DNA of 21,847 bases from JAHJRN01 sp043805355 (GCA_043805355.1 JAZDIB010000036.1:1-21847); one strand, 5' to 3'; positions 7,785-15,223 are shown, counted from the first letter of the stretch. Program-made: numbers and translations. Notes: generated by a model not told the origin, from the sequence alone.

Positions 7785-7871
7785 TGTCGTTGCGAGCGCA
7801 TAGACTGGACGCGCGCGGCAATCTCTCTTCGGTCGGACGGGAGAGATTGCTTCGTCTGACTCGCAATGACA
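7785..7871. repeat. Palindromic MITE/REP-like unit, 87 bp
   Basis: The ends read inward as TGTCGTTGCGAG and TGTCATTGCGAG (one difference in 12). An inner inverted pair GCAATCTCTC / GAGAGATTGC follows, so the unit folds into one long hairpin with a loop near TTCGGTCGGACGG. Units with the same style of end (CGTTGCGAG...GCAATCTC) are common as dispersed non-autonomous repeats in many bacteria. It follows the terminator at 7743-7778 directly and contains no gene. Confidence 0.75.
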
Positions 7872-7950
7872 GGAATCGCCGGGTTGAGGGCCAAGGAGTT
7901 GACAGGAGGCAGAAAACGTGGAAGGGTGGCTGTATTCCCGTTCCTTCGGA

Positions 7951-7956
7951 AAGGAG
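7951..7956 (+). promoter_or_regulatory. Ribosome-binding site fixing a GTG start
   Basis: AAGGAG with an 8-nt spacer precedes GTG at 7965. It decides the start of the small gene in place of the ATG at 7866, which lies inside the palindromic repeat. Confidence 0.7.
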
Positions 7957-7964
7957 ATCTCTCC

Positions 7965-8285
7965 GTGGATAAGACGAACGCAGACGACGATTTCCTGCGG
8001 ATTTCCGTGCAGCAGCAGGCGTTCGATGCCTTTGCCGCTCGGCCCGTAGGCCTGATGGACGTCGCTTCGGCGATGGCGATGCTCGACGGCCTCATGTGGT
8101 CGCGCTACAAGGTCCGGACGGATCTCGTGGCCCCCTCGGACATCCTCGAGCTCTCGGATGCGCATGCCGCGCTGTTCCTCGCCCTCGTGCGGGGTACCGC
8201 GCCGGCCCTTCATATCCCGAGGGATCCAGGCCTCGCCGCCCGTCTCGTCGCGGCCGATGATGCCGCACGCCGCTATCCACGATAG
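7965..8285 (+). CDS. Small hypothetical protein
   Basis: The 106-residue product starts at GTG (VDKTNADDDFLRISVQQQ), chosen because a good AAGGAG site lies 8 nt upstream. An in-frame ATG at 7866 would put 33 residues of repeat-derived and spacer sequence on the front. It is predicted to be mainly helical and soluble, with an Ala-rich middle (DVASAMAMLDGLMW) and a segment SDILELSDAHAALFLALV. No family is recognised. It lies 74 nt upstream of the large GGDEF protein, but that gene has its own promoter, so co-function is only a possibility. The antisense frame over the same stretch has no such start signal. Confidence 0.6.
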   Translation: MDKTNADDDFLRISVQQQAFDAFAARPVGLMDVASAMAMLDGLMWSRYKVRTDLVAPSDILELSDAHAALFLALVRGTAPALHIPRDPGLAARLVAADDAARRYPR

Positions 8286-8344
8286 CCTCCAGTCCACGTC
8301 ACTCCCGGCTTCCATCCCGATCCACGGGATGTTTTCGTATCACG

Positions 8345-8353
8345 TGCTAAACT
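8345..8353 (+). promoter_or_regulatory. Extended -10 promoter placing +1 at the start codon of the GGDEF gene
   Basis: TGC-TAAACT fits the extended -10 pattern and ends 6 nt before the ATG at 8360. The expected transcription start falls on the A of the ATG, giving a leaderless mRNA. No -35 box is seen at the proper distance. Confidence 0.5.
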
Positions 8354-8359
8354 ATCCGC

Positions 8360-10777
8360 ATGCAAGTACGAGAACGTGACGCGGTATCCGGCGGCGGGTC
8401 CGAGAGATCGGCGACCCGCGGGAAGGTGGCGCTTCAGGTCGAAGGCCTCGATGCCGCCAAGAAAGCGACCGGGGTGCAGCTTGCGTTGGAGACGCCGGGG
8501 ACAGAGGCGCATGAGACGGCGCGCATCCTCGATACGGTCCAGGGAATCAAGAAAGAGATATTCCACCGCGAGCACGACGCGACGGGCGCATGGAAACGTG
8601 AACGGTTCGGTCGGGACCTCGCGGCCGACCTCGGGAAGCGGTCCTGGGAACGCGACGGCGACGGCAAGCTCGTCGAGACGCCCGACGACGAACGTTCGCA
8701 CGTCCTGCTCGTGAACATGGGTGAGCTCGATCGGCTCAACGACCTCGGCGACCATTCCCTCGGCGACACAGGGCTCCGGCTCACGGCCGAGCGGATCGAG
8801 GCTACGGTCCGGGAGGTCCTCGCCGGCAGGCCGGAATACAAGGACGAACGGCGCCTCGCGGACGCCTACGACATGTACCGGTATTCGGGCAACGACTTCT
8901 CTGTCACGCTGCGCGACGTGGATCCGGACGACGCGGAGGAGATCATGCGTCGTGTCTCGATGGACCCCATCGCGGTGCCGGGCGGCGGAGATCCGGTGCC
9001 GCTCGTCGCGAGCCGTGTCTCGCGCGCGGATGGCGTCTCGCTCCTGAACGGCATCGATGAGACGCCGGAGGACGCCAAGCTCGACGTGCGGAGGGTCCTG
9101 ATCGACGCCATGCTCGAGAAGGCGCAGGCGCTGAACGACGCGCGAAAGGTCGGTAAGCGGGTGCATCGCATGACGGACATGATCCTCGCGATCGAGAGCG
9201 GCACGATGACGGAGGAGGACGTGAAGAGGCACTACGACAAGTACTTCCGCAAGTCGCTCGGCAGGGTCTTCGCGCGGCCGGAGGCGGAGGATGCGCTCGA
9301 TTTCGAGGGGTTCCGGCGCGTGGTGCGAGAAGGCGGCGCGTCCAGCGATAAGCAGGAACGGGCGAAATTCCTGCATGAGATCACGGAGCGCTCGCTCGAC
9401 GCGGCGTGTCGGGAGATGCGCAACCGACGGGAGTTCGGACGGTCGATCGAGCGGAAGCTCGCGGCGAGGATCGCGGAGGAGAGCCTGAACCGCGGCCTGG
9501 AGTTCGGCGATCTTCCACTCTCGGTCCGGGGCGTGGACAACGAACAGTCGGCCGCTCCCGCCAAGCCGACGCGCGGTGTGGAACGTCTCGAGGAGCTGCA
9601 GCGTCGTGCGGAGAAGGCGTCCACGGGTGCCGGGGCAGGAGGGCGACAGGCCGCGGAAGCGGCCCTCGCGAAGGCGACATACGAACTCGAGCGCGCCAAA
9701 CGTGACAGCGGATCGCCGATGTTCGAGGTCAAGCGTACGGGCCTCTACCAGCGCGGCGTCTATTTCGATGTCATGGAGGAAGCCTTCGGGAGCGGGAAGC
9801 GCGTGTCGACGGCCGCGATCGACATGGCGTTCCTCAAGTATTTCGACAAGGAGGGCGGCGCGGGGGCAGGGGATTTCGCCATCCTGAAAGCAGCGGAGAT
9901 CCTCGACACGATCGCCGAGTCGTCCACGGTCAGGGACGCGGAAGGCAAGATCGTCGTCGGCGTGGAGGCGTATCGGCTCGGCGGGGACGAGTTCGCGTTC
10001 ACCGTCGTGGGTGGCGACGACACGACCATGCCGGAGCTTCGGCGCAGACTGGAGGACGCCGCGGTCAAGGCCGGCCGCATCCCGGCCCAAGCGGGCGCGA
10101 CGGAAGCGTATCGCCCCGAGCTGCTGAACTTCAACGTCGGCGTCCGTGAGGCGCGTGACGCGGCGTCGTTTCGGATGGAGCTTGAGGGCTACGGCATCCG
10201 ACTCGCGAGCGCGCTGGGCAGTCCGGAGGAACCGAATGAGCTCGCGGAGTATCTCATGCGCATGGCAGACAAGGAGAGCGGGCTGCAGAAGTCCGTGAGC
10301 CGCGCGGCCCTCATCGTCGGCCGACTGATGAAGAACGGCTTCGACCCCGGGCATCCCGACCTGAAGGGTGTGGTCACGCATTCGTCGAAAGCCGTCTTCG
10401 GACGCATGGACGACCTGGTCGCGCTCGCGCGGCGGGCGGCGGCCGATCCGGACGGTCTCGCGTCGGTCGTCGGCGACATCCATCGGTTCGCGATCGAGAA
10501 CATCGACAAGAAACTCGAGGAGAATGCCGCGTACGGGGCGTCCATGGACCGTGTGCTCGAGGACGCCGTGCGGATGCGATACTTCGATCAGCGCATCAAG
10601 GAGCTTGAGGATACGGTGGCGGGATATGAGATCAGGCATGAACAGGATCACGAGGCCGCGAATCGCGAACGTGGCGAGAAGGAAGCGGCCAGCCGCGAAC
10701 ACGCCGCGCTCGTCGACATCCGTTCGAGGATCCAAGGAGTCCAGAACGCGACGACGATGCCGCGGAAATCGGGCTGA
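8360..10777 (+). CDS. Large protein with two GGDEF-type domains, the first degenerate
   Basis: The 805-residue protein has no membrane span. Domain 1 (about 114-270) follows the GGDEF plan: LLVNMGELDRLNDLGDHSLGD, then YSGNDF (175-180) where RxGGDEF is expected, then a late LIDAMLEKAQALNDARKVGKR helix. The first metal Asp is Asn119, so it is probably inactive. A charged linker (about 275-470) with coiled coil follows. Domain 2 (about 484-650) has AIDMAFLKYFDKEG...GDFAIL, an intact RLGGDEF (539-545) and the usual FNVGV strand and MADKESGLQK helix. It keeps D488, K493 and the GGDEF loop but lacks the Asn of the usual ND pair and any RxxD inhibitory site. The tail (650-805) is helical. Diguanylate cyclase activity is an inference; no EAL, HD-GYP or PilZ protein is in the window. 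Confidence 0.8.
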   Translation: MQVRERDAVSGGGSERSATRGKVALQVEGLDAAKKATGVQLALETPGTEAHETARILDTVQGIKKEIFHREHDATGAWKRERFGRDLAADLGKRSWERDGDGKLVETPDDERSHVLLVNMGELDRLNDLGDHSLGDTGLRLTAERIEATVREVLAGRPEYKDERRLADAYDMYRYSGNDFSVTLRDVDPDDAEEIMRRVSMDPIAVPGGGDPVPLVASRVSRADGVSLLNGIDETPEDAKLDVRRVLIDAMLEKAQALNDARKVGKRVHRMTDMILAIESGTMTEEDVKRHYDKYFRKSLGRVFARPEAEDALDFEGFRRVVREGGASSDKQERAKFLHEITERSLDAACREMRNRREFGRSIERKLAARIAEESLNRGLEFGDLPLSVRGVDNEQSAAPAKPTRGVERLEELQRRAEKASTGAGAGGRQAAEAALAKATYELERAKRDSGSPMFEVKRTGLYQRGVYFDVMEEAFGSGKRVSTAAIDMAFLKYFDKEGGAGAGDFAILKAAEILDTIAESSTVRDAEGKIVVGVEAYRLGGDEFAFTVVGGDDTTMPELRRRLEDAAVKAGRIPAQAGATEAYRPELLNFNVGVREARDAASFRMELEGYGIRLASALGSPEEPNELAEYLMRMADKESGLQKSVSRAALIVGRLMKNGFDPGHPDLKGVVTHSSKAVFGRMDDLVALARRAAADPDGLASVVGDIHRFAIENIDKKLEENAAYGASMDRVLEDAVRMRYFDQRIKELEDTVAGYEIRHEQDHEAANRERGEKEAASREHAALVDIRSRIQGVQNATTMPRKSG

Positions 10778-10779
10778 TA

Positions 10780-10788
10780 TGATATACT
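10780..10788 (+). promoter_or_regulatory. Extended -10 promoter for the gene at 10807
   Basis: TGA-TATACT lies 18 nt before the ATG at 10807 and overlaps the stop region of the GGDEF gene. The leader would be about 12 nt and has no Shine-Dalgarno match. Confidence 0.5.
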
Positions 10789-10806
10789 GACGACGTCTTC
10801 CGACGT

Positions 10807-12027
10807 ATGCCCATCAGGAATCCACGACGCATCGACGCCCGGCCTTCGCCGGCGTTTCCTCCGCCTCCCGCGTCGCCGCGTATGTACCGGACCATCGCGT
10901 TCACGTTTTTTGGATTGACCATCCTAGTCGTCGTGGCCGTCGTCTGGATGTTCTCGGTCAAGGCGACGGTGCGCGTGCAGGTCGCGCGCGATCCGGTATC
11001 CGTCGAGACAAGCCTCGAGATCGCCAAGAGCCCGGAACAGGGCCAGCTCCAGGGGCGCGTCGTCGGGCATGAATTCGACAGCATCCAGGACATCGCCGTG
11101 AAGGAGCGGACCGAGGCGGCACCGGTGGCCGTCGCGACGACCACGGGCCGCGTCCGCATCACGAACCGCTATTCCCAGGCCCAGCCGCTCATCAAGACGA
11201 CGCGACTCCTCACGTCCGACGGGAAGCTGTTCCGCATCGCGGCGACAGTGAACGTCCCGGCTGGCGAATCGGTCGAGGTGGACGCGTATTCGGACGTGCC
11301 CGGGAACGCGTCGCTCATCAAGGACGGGACGACGTTCACGATTCCCGGCCTCTGGATAGATCTACGGAAGCTCATCACCGCCGAAGCCATCACCGATTTC
11401 ACGGGAGCGAGCGTCTCGTCCGGCAAGATCGTCACGCAGGCGGACATCGATGAGGCGTATCTCATGCTCCAAAAGGCGCTCGTCGAACAGGCCAAGCAGA
11501 CGCTCGCGGCCGAGGCCTCCATCACGTCGGAGATGCTGGCGCAGGAGTGTCCGGAAGGGCAGGGATGCTGGGATGCGGTCTACATCGAGACGGTGGTCGA
11601 GAAGAAGAGCAACGCGACGCCGGGGCAGGCGTCGGAGAAATTCCTCGCGCAGGTGAAGGTCGACGTCACGGCCGTCTTCTATCCGCGGACGGACATGGAA
11701 TCCCTCGTCAGGACCAAGCTGAAGGAACGCCTGCCGGAAGGGCGCGACCTGGCGGATTTCGATCCGAGCCGCGTGACGTACCGGCTCGAACAGGCGGATA
11801 AGGGCACCGAGGTTGCGCGGATCGCCGTGAAGGCGGATGCGACATCGCACCTCACGTCGATGAGTCCGGCCCTCGAGGCGTCGGCGCTCGTTGGCATGTC
11901 CGTCGACGGCGCCAAGCAGAAGCTCTCGGCCGTCGACGGCGTGGAATTCGTGGAGATCATGCTCCGGCCGTCATGGGCGCGGAAGTTGCCGGGCCAGAAA
12001 GACAAGATCGAGGTCATCATCGAGTGA
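10807..12027 (+). CDS. Single-span exported protein, baseplate-J-like type
   Basis: This 406-residue protein has a short Pro/Arg-rich cytoplasmic N-terminus (1-26), one transmembrane helix (about 27-50, MYRTIAFTFFGLTILVVVAV) and a large beta-rich exterior part. At about 115-170 the pattern RVRITNRYS...TTRLLTSDGKLFRI...VPAGESVEV...PGNASLI matches a repeat type that Candidate Phyla Radiation genomes often carry annotated as baseplate J-like. Those proteins are membrane-anchored and have no phage context. I rely on memory of the pattern, so the label is tentative. Two cysteines (QECPEGQGCW) could form an external disulfide. A Cys-poor remainder ends in a second alpha/beta module (ALVGMSVDGAKQKLSAVDGVEF). 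Surface attachment or envelope function is plausible but unproven. The next gene's promoter starts 6 nt after the stop. Confidence 0.7.
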   Translation: MPIRNPRRIDARPSPAFPPPPASPRMYRTIAFTFFGLTILVVVAVVWMFSVKATVRVQVARDPVSVETSLEIAKSPEQGQLQGRVVGHEFDSIQDIAVKERTEAAPVAVATTTGRVRITNRYSQAQPLIKTTRLLTSDGKLFRIAATVNVPAGESVEVDAYSDVPGNASLIKDGTTFTIPGLWIDLRKLITAEAITDFTGASVSSGKIVTQADIDEAYLMLQKALVEQAKQTLAAEASITSEMLAQECPEGQGCWDAVYIETVVEKKSNATPGQASEKFLAQVKVDVTAVFYPRTDMESLVRTKLKERLPEGRDLADFDPSRVTYRLEQADKGTEVARIAVKADATSHLTSMSPALEASALVGMSVDGAKQKLSAVDGVEFVEIMLRPSWARKLPGQKDKIEVIIE

Positions 12028-12032
12028 TGCTG

Positions 12033-12061
12033 TTGACGGCGCCGCGGTCCGGGCTTATCCT
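12033..12061 (+). promoter_or_regulatory. Promoter of the thrS T-box leader
   Basis: TTGACG (12033-12038), a 17-nt spacer and TATCCT (12056-12061) form a good sigma-70-type promoter just after the preceding stop codon. The predicted start near 12068 falls directly before the specifier hairpin, making the leader unusually short. Confidence 0.55.
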
Positions 12062-12067
12062 GTCGGT

Positions 12068-12227
12068 GCTGGACTCACCAACCAGCCGCAGTCAGAACCG
12101 AAGAAAAGAGCGTTCCGGCACGTGCCGGAGAAGCCGGGTGGAACCGCTCCGATGCGCTGGCCTATGGCCATCGATCGGAGTCCCGACGCTTCGTCCGTTT
12201 GAGGACGACCCGTCGGGTATTTTTATT
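12068..12227 (+). promoter_or_regulatory. Threonine T-box riboswitch (transcription attenuator) of thrS
   Basis: The T-box sequence AAGCCGGGTGGAACCGC (12131-12147) matches the conserved AAnnnGGGTGGnACCGC core. The antiterminator pairs CGGG (12135-12138) with CCCG (12182-12185) and GCTCCGAT (12146-12153) with ATCGGAGT (12174-12181), leaving the 7-nt bulge UGGAACC to bind the uncharged tRNA end. UGGA predicts discriminator base U. The terminator reuses the same CCCG. A small hairpin, GCTGG-loop-CCAGC (12068-12086), exposes ACC (12077-12079), a Thr codon followed by A, as specifier. A second hairpin (TCCGG/CCGGA, 12114-12129) fills the stem III position. High uncharged tRNA-Thr would permit thrS transcription. 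The T-box core is strong; the minimal stem I reading is inference. Confidence 0.85.
12182..12227 (+). terminator. T-box-controlled intrinsic terminator
   Basis: CCCGACG (12182-12188) pairs with CGTCGGG (12211-12217). Inside, TCGTCC pairs with GGACGA around GTTTGA, and the stem is followed by TATTTTTATT. Its first four bases are also the 3' strand of the antiterminator, so the two folds exclude each other. Confidence 0.85.
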
Positions 12228-12235
12228 CTCCCATC

Positions 12236-12317
12236 TGTCGTTCCTGCGTAGGCAGGAACCCCTCTGATAATCCGGAGGGTTTCCCGCCGTCGCCACATCG
12301 GCTCCGAGGGAATGACA
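12236..12317 (-). repeat. 82-bp dispersed repeat, copy 1 (in the thrS leader)
   Basis: This copy is about 94 percent identical (5 differences in 82) to the reverse complement of 21696-21777. Its ends are TGTCGTTCC and GGAATGACA, with inner inverted segments (GTTCCTGC / GCAGGAAC type and CCCTC / GAGGG). It lies after the T-box terminator and before thrS, so it is transcribed as part of the thrS leader. The end of the unit supplies the first base of the AGGA that acts as thrS ribosome-binding site. Confidence 0.85.
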
Positions 12318-12320
12318 GGA
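12317..12320 (+). promoter_or_regulatory. Ribosome-binding site deciding the thrS start
   Basis: AGGA lies 9 nt before the ATG at 12330. The alternative in-frame ATG at 12312 sits inside the repeat, upstream of this site, and has no usable site of its own. Confidence 0.55.
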
Positions 12321-12329
12321 AAAAAACAT

Positions 12330-14069
12330 ATGTCCTATCCCATCGAGACCATGCGGCATAGCGCCGCGCACGTGATGGCTGCGGCCATCCAGGCGTTGTT
12401 CCCGGACGCGAAGTTCGGCGTCGGACCGGCCGTCGATCACGGGTTCTATTACGACATCGACATCGGACGCGCGGTCACACCGGAGGACCTGAAGGCCGTC
12501 GAGAAGGAGATGTGGCATATCGTGAACAAGGACCTGGAATTCGTCCGCGAGGAGATGACGCTCGACGAGGCCGTGGCGCTCTTCGAGAAACTGAACCAGC
12601 CGTATAAGGTCGAGCTCCTGAAGGACCTGAAGGAAAAGGGGACGACTATCGTGTCCGTCTACCGGACAGGGACGTTCGTCGACTTGTGTCGCGGGCCGCA
12701 TGTCGGGCACGCGAAGGAGATCGGCGTGTGGAAAGTCACCAAGAGCGCGGGCGCGTTCTGGCGCGGCAAGGCGGAGAACCCGCAGATGCAGCGTATCTAC
12801 GGCGTATGTTTTGCGACGCAAGAGGAGCTTGCGGCGCATCTCGCCATGATCGAGGAGGCGAAGAAGCGCGACCACAAGGTCCTCGGTCCGGCGCTCGACC
12901 TCTTCGCGTTCTCGGATCTCGTCGGTCCGGGGCTCCCGCTCTGGACGCCGCGCGGGACCGTCCTCCGCGACACGCTCGACGCGTATGTCTGGGAACTGCG
13001 GCGCGCGAAGGGCTACGAGCGCGTCGAGATCCCGCACATCACCAAGAAGGAGCTGTACGAAACGAGCGGGCACTGGGCCAAGTTCAAGGACGAGCTCTTC
13101 CGCATCACGACACGCGAGGGTCATGAGTTCGCGATGAAGCCCATGAACTGCCCACACCACACGCAGATCTACGCGCGGCGGCAATGGAGCTACCGCGAGC
13201 TGCCGCAGCGCTACGCGAACACCACGATGTGCTACCGCGACGAGCAGACCGGCGAGCTCTCCGGCCTGTCGCGCGCGAGGAGCTTCACGCAGGACGATGC
13301 GCACGTCTTCTGCCGCATGAGCCAGGCCAAGGTGGAGTTCCTCAAGATCTGGGACATCGTCCATGCGTTCTACGGCACGTTCGGGTTCAAGCTCCAGGTC
13401 CGCGTCTCGCTCCACGATCCGGCGCATCCGGACAAATATCTGGGCGATCCGGAACGGTGGCAGGCGTCCGAGAGCATGTTGCGCGAGATCGTCTCCGAGC
13501 AGGGAGCGGAATCGTTCGAGGCCGTCGGCGAAGCCGCCTTCTACGGACCGAAGCTGGATTTCATCGCGCTGGATTCCCTCGGCCGCGATTGGCAGGTCGC
13601 GACCATCCAGCTCGACATGAACATGCCCGAGCGGTTCGACCTCTCCTGCGTCAGCGAGACGGGCGAGAAGGAGCGCATCGTGATGATCCACGCGGCCATC
13701 ATGGGCTCCATCGAGCGCTTCCTCTCCATCGCCATCGAACACTACGCCGGTGCCTTCCCGCTATGGCTCGCGCCGGAGCAGATACGGTTGATGCCCGTCG
13801 CGGATCGTCATGTCGGATTCTCCGAGACGCTCGCCGTCGAGCTGCGGTCGAAAGGCCTGCGCGTCGAGGTGGATGCGACGGCGGAATCCGTGCCCAAGAA
13901 GGTCCGCAACGCGGAACACTTCAAGATCCCGGTCATGCTCGTGGTCGGCGACAAGGAAGCGGCCGGCGAGGCGATGGCCGTCCGCCGCTACGGCGTGAAG
14001 GACCAGACGACGCAGACGAAAGACGACCTCGTGGCCGCGTTGCTCGAGGAGATACGACTCAAGAGGTGA
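12330..14069 (+). CDS. thrS: Threonyl-tRNA synthetase lacking the TGS domain
   Basis: ThrRS charges tRNA-Thr. The 579-residue product starts directly at the editing domain: HSAAH (H10, H14) and CRGPH (C120, H124) are the four editing-site residues, offset by about 62 from E. coli H73/H77/C182/H186, so exactly the N-terminal TGS domain is absent. The class II core has motif 1 near GPGLPLWTPRG (199-209), zinc ligands C274 (MNCPHH), H325 (FTQDDAHVF) and H454 (MIHAAIMGS), motif 2 CYRDE...GLSRARSFTQ, and motif 3 GSIERF. The anticodon-binding domain occupies about 475-579. All catalytic and editing signatures look intact. It is controlled by the T-box upstream. It ends 5 bp from the convergent gene at 14075. 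Confidence 0.97.
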   Translation: MSYPIETMRHSAAHVMAAAIQALFPDAKFGVGPAVDHGFYYDIDIGRAVTPEDLKAVEKEMWHIVNKDLEFVREEMTLDEAVALFEKLNQPYKVELLKDLKEKGTTIVSVYRTGTFVDLCRGPHVGHAKEIGVWKVTKSAGAFWRGKAENPQMQRIYGVCFATQEELAAHLAMIEEAKKRDHKVLGPALDLFAFSDLVGPGLPLWTPRGTVLRDTLDAYVWELRRAKGYERVEIPHITKKELYETSGHWAKFKDELFRITTREGHEFAMKPMNCPHHTQIYARRQWSYRELPQRYANTTMCYRDEQTGELSGLSRARSFTQDDAHVFCRMSQAKVEFLKIWDIVHAFYGTFGFKLQVRVSLHDPAHPDKYLGDPERWQASESMLREIVSEQGAESFEAVGEAAFYGPKLDFIALDSLGRDWQVATIQLDMNMPERFDLSCVSETGEKERIVMIHAAIMGSIERFLSIAIEHYAGAFPLWLAPEQIRLMPVADRHVGFSETLAVELRSKGLRVEVDATAESVPKKVRNAEHFKIPVMLVVGDKEAAGEAMAVRRYGVKDQTTQTKDDLVAALLEEIRLKR

Positions 14070-14074
14070 TTCCG

Positions 14075-15214
14075 TCAGGCGGCGATGTTCAGGTTCCAGC
14101 GTTTCGTCTGCCGTTTCACGTCCGCTTGGCGCGACCTGACGCCCTTCATCCCATCCGCATACGTCCGTTGCGCGAGCGAGGATTCGAACAGGGGATTCCC
14201 GCTCACGCCGAGTGTCGACGCGAGGGCCCGGACGCGGGCCTCTTCTTTCTTCGCTCCGTCGATGTCGTTACGTTTCCGCAATGCAAGCACGTTGGCGACG
14301 GCGAAGGTCAGCGCCTCCGAGGGATCCGGACGCGGACGATAGCGCAGGGCCTCCTCCGCCAGGTGCGTGGCGAGGCGCGGATGGCCTTCCGTGCGGTCAC
14401 GGACGAGGGCGACGAACTGGTCATGTGCCGGCACGAACTCATACGCCTGTGTGCGTGAAACCTGCTGCTCCAGGAACCGTTCGGTCTCCTCGAGCGCCTC
14501 TTGCGGCGGCTTGGAGAACTTCGCGACGTTGGGTTCGGGACCTGACGACGAGGGCTTCTTCTTCAGGAGCCCGAGTGCCTCGCTCATCTCCACGACCTTC
14601 TTTTCGAGCTCCTTTGCCTCCTCTTCGTCGTGCCGAAGCTGTGCTTCGCGATACTTCGCGAGCGTGAAGACGTACGCCGTCGCCGCATCAGGCGCGGCGC
14701 TGCCCGGTGTTTTCGATTCCGGCATAAAGAACCCCCTCGAGGCGTCTCCAAGGAGCAGGTTCGCTTCCGGGTCCTTCTGGATGACACGGTTCGCGTGCTC
14801 CCAGAGATGAGACGCGTTCGGGACGAGCTCTCTTGCCTTTTCGATGGTCATCATCCGAGGTTCCGCGATTTCTTGATACTTCCTACGTGCCTTCGCGTCG
14901 GCCGCGATTTCCGCATCGATATCCGACAGGTCCACGTCGACGCCCGCATCGGCTTCGGATTCGAGCTCCGAGAGGTCGACGTCGATATCGTCGTGCGGGA
15001 CTTCATCCGACGGGATGGTCGGGACGGAGCGCTTCGTCAGTTTCTTCCGAATTTGGATGACCTCCGCTTCGGTCTCCGCATCCGCCGCCTTCCGTTTTTT
15101 TTCGAGCGGGATGGGTGAGGATGGCCGTTCGGCCGGGACGACGCGGTGTAACGTCGGCGCTTCGGGTGCGAGTTCGATCTTCCGCGCGGCGTTACCTTCG
15201 AATTTCGGTGACAT
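14075..15214 (-). CDS. Charged helical protein of unknown family (paralogue B)
   Basis: The 379-residue, soluble, highly charged protein has no signal or membrane span. The N-terminus (MSPKFEGNAARKIEL...LHRVVPAE) resembles that of the upstream gene product. Residues about 75-105 are an acidic repeat (DIDVDLSELESEADAGVDVDLSDIDAEI split over two VDLS units). Two helix-hairpin modules follow: YVFTLAKYREAQ...AKELEKKVVEMSEALGLL and ALTFAVANVLALRKRNDIDGAKKEEARVRALASTLG, both with counterparts in the upstream protein. The helical-repeat look suggests a scaffold or partner-binding role, but no family is recognised. A -10 box lies 9 nt before the ATG. The two genes are probably tandem duplicates that have diverged strongly. 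Confidence 0.75.
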   Translation of the reverse strand: MSPKFEGNAARKIELAPEAPTLHRVVPAERPSSPIPLEKKRKAADAETEAEVIQIRKKLTKRSVPTIPSDEVPHDDIDVDLSELESEADAGVDVDLSDIDAEIAADAKARRKYQEIAEPRMMTIEKARELVPNASHLWEHANRVIQKDPEANLLLGDASRGFFMPESKTPGSAAPDAATAYVFTLAKYREAQLRHDEEEAKELEKKVVEMSEALGLLKKKPSSSGPEPNVAKFSKPPQEALEETERFLEQQVSRTQAYEFVPAHDQFVALVRDRTEGHPRLATHLAEEALRYRPRPDPSEALTFAVANVLALRKRNDIDGAKKEEARVRALASTLGVSGNPLFESSLAQRTYADGMKGVRSRQADVKRQTKRWNLNIAA

Positions 15215-15223
15215 AGCGACGTT

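Noticed and set aside
7964..7972. Second DnaA-box-like 9-mer (CGTGGATAA)
   Set aside because: It has one mismatch to the consensus and coincides with the GTG start and second and third codons of a gene, so it is likely chance.
7542..8315. Antisense open frame of 257 codons opposite the small gene at 7965
   Set aside because: It crosses the palindromic repeat and has no start signal, whereas the plus strand has AAGGAG at the proper distance from GTG.
8273..10735. Antisense open frame of 820 codons over the GGDEF gene
   Set aside because: The plus strand carries two recognisable GGDEF domains and a promoter; the antisense translation has no motif and no start signal.
12312..12329. Upstream in-frame ATG of thrS (MTGKKH extension)
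   Set aside because: It lies in the end of the 82-bp repeat and has no ribosome-binding site, whereas AGGA is correctly spaced from 12330.
12162..13742. Antisense open frame of 526 codons over thrS and its leader
   Set aside because: It is a shadow of thrS; its end also runs through the repeat and the T-box terminator.
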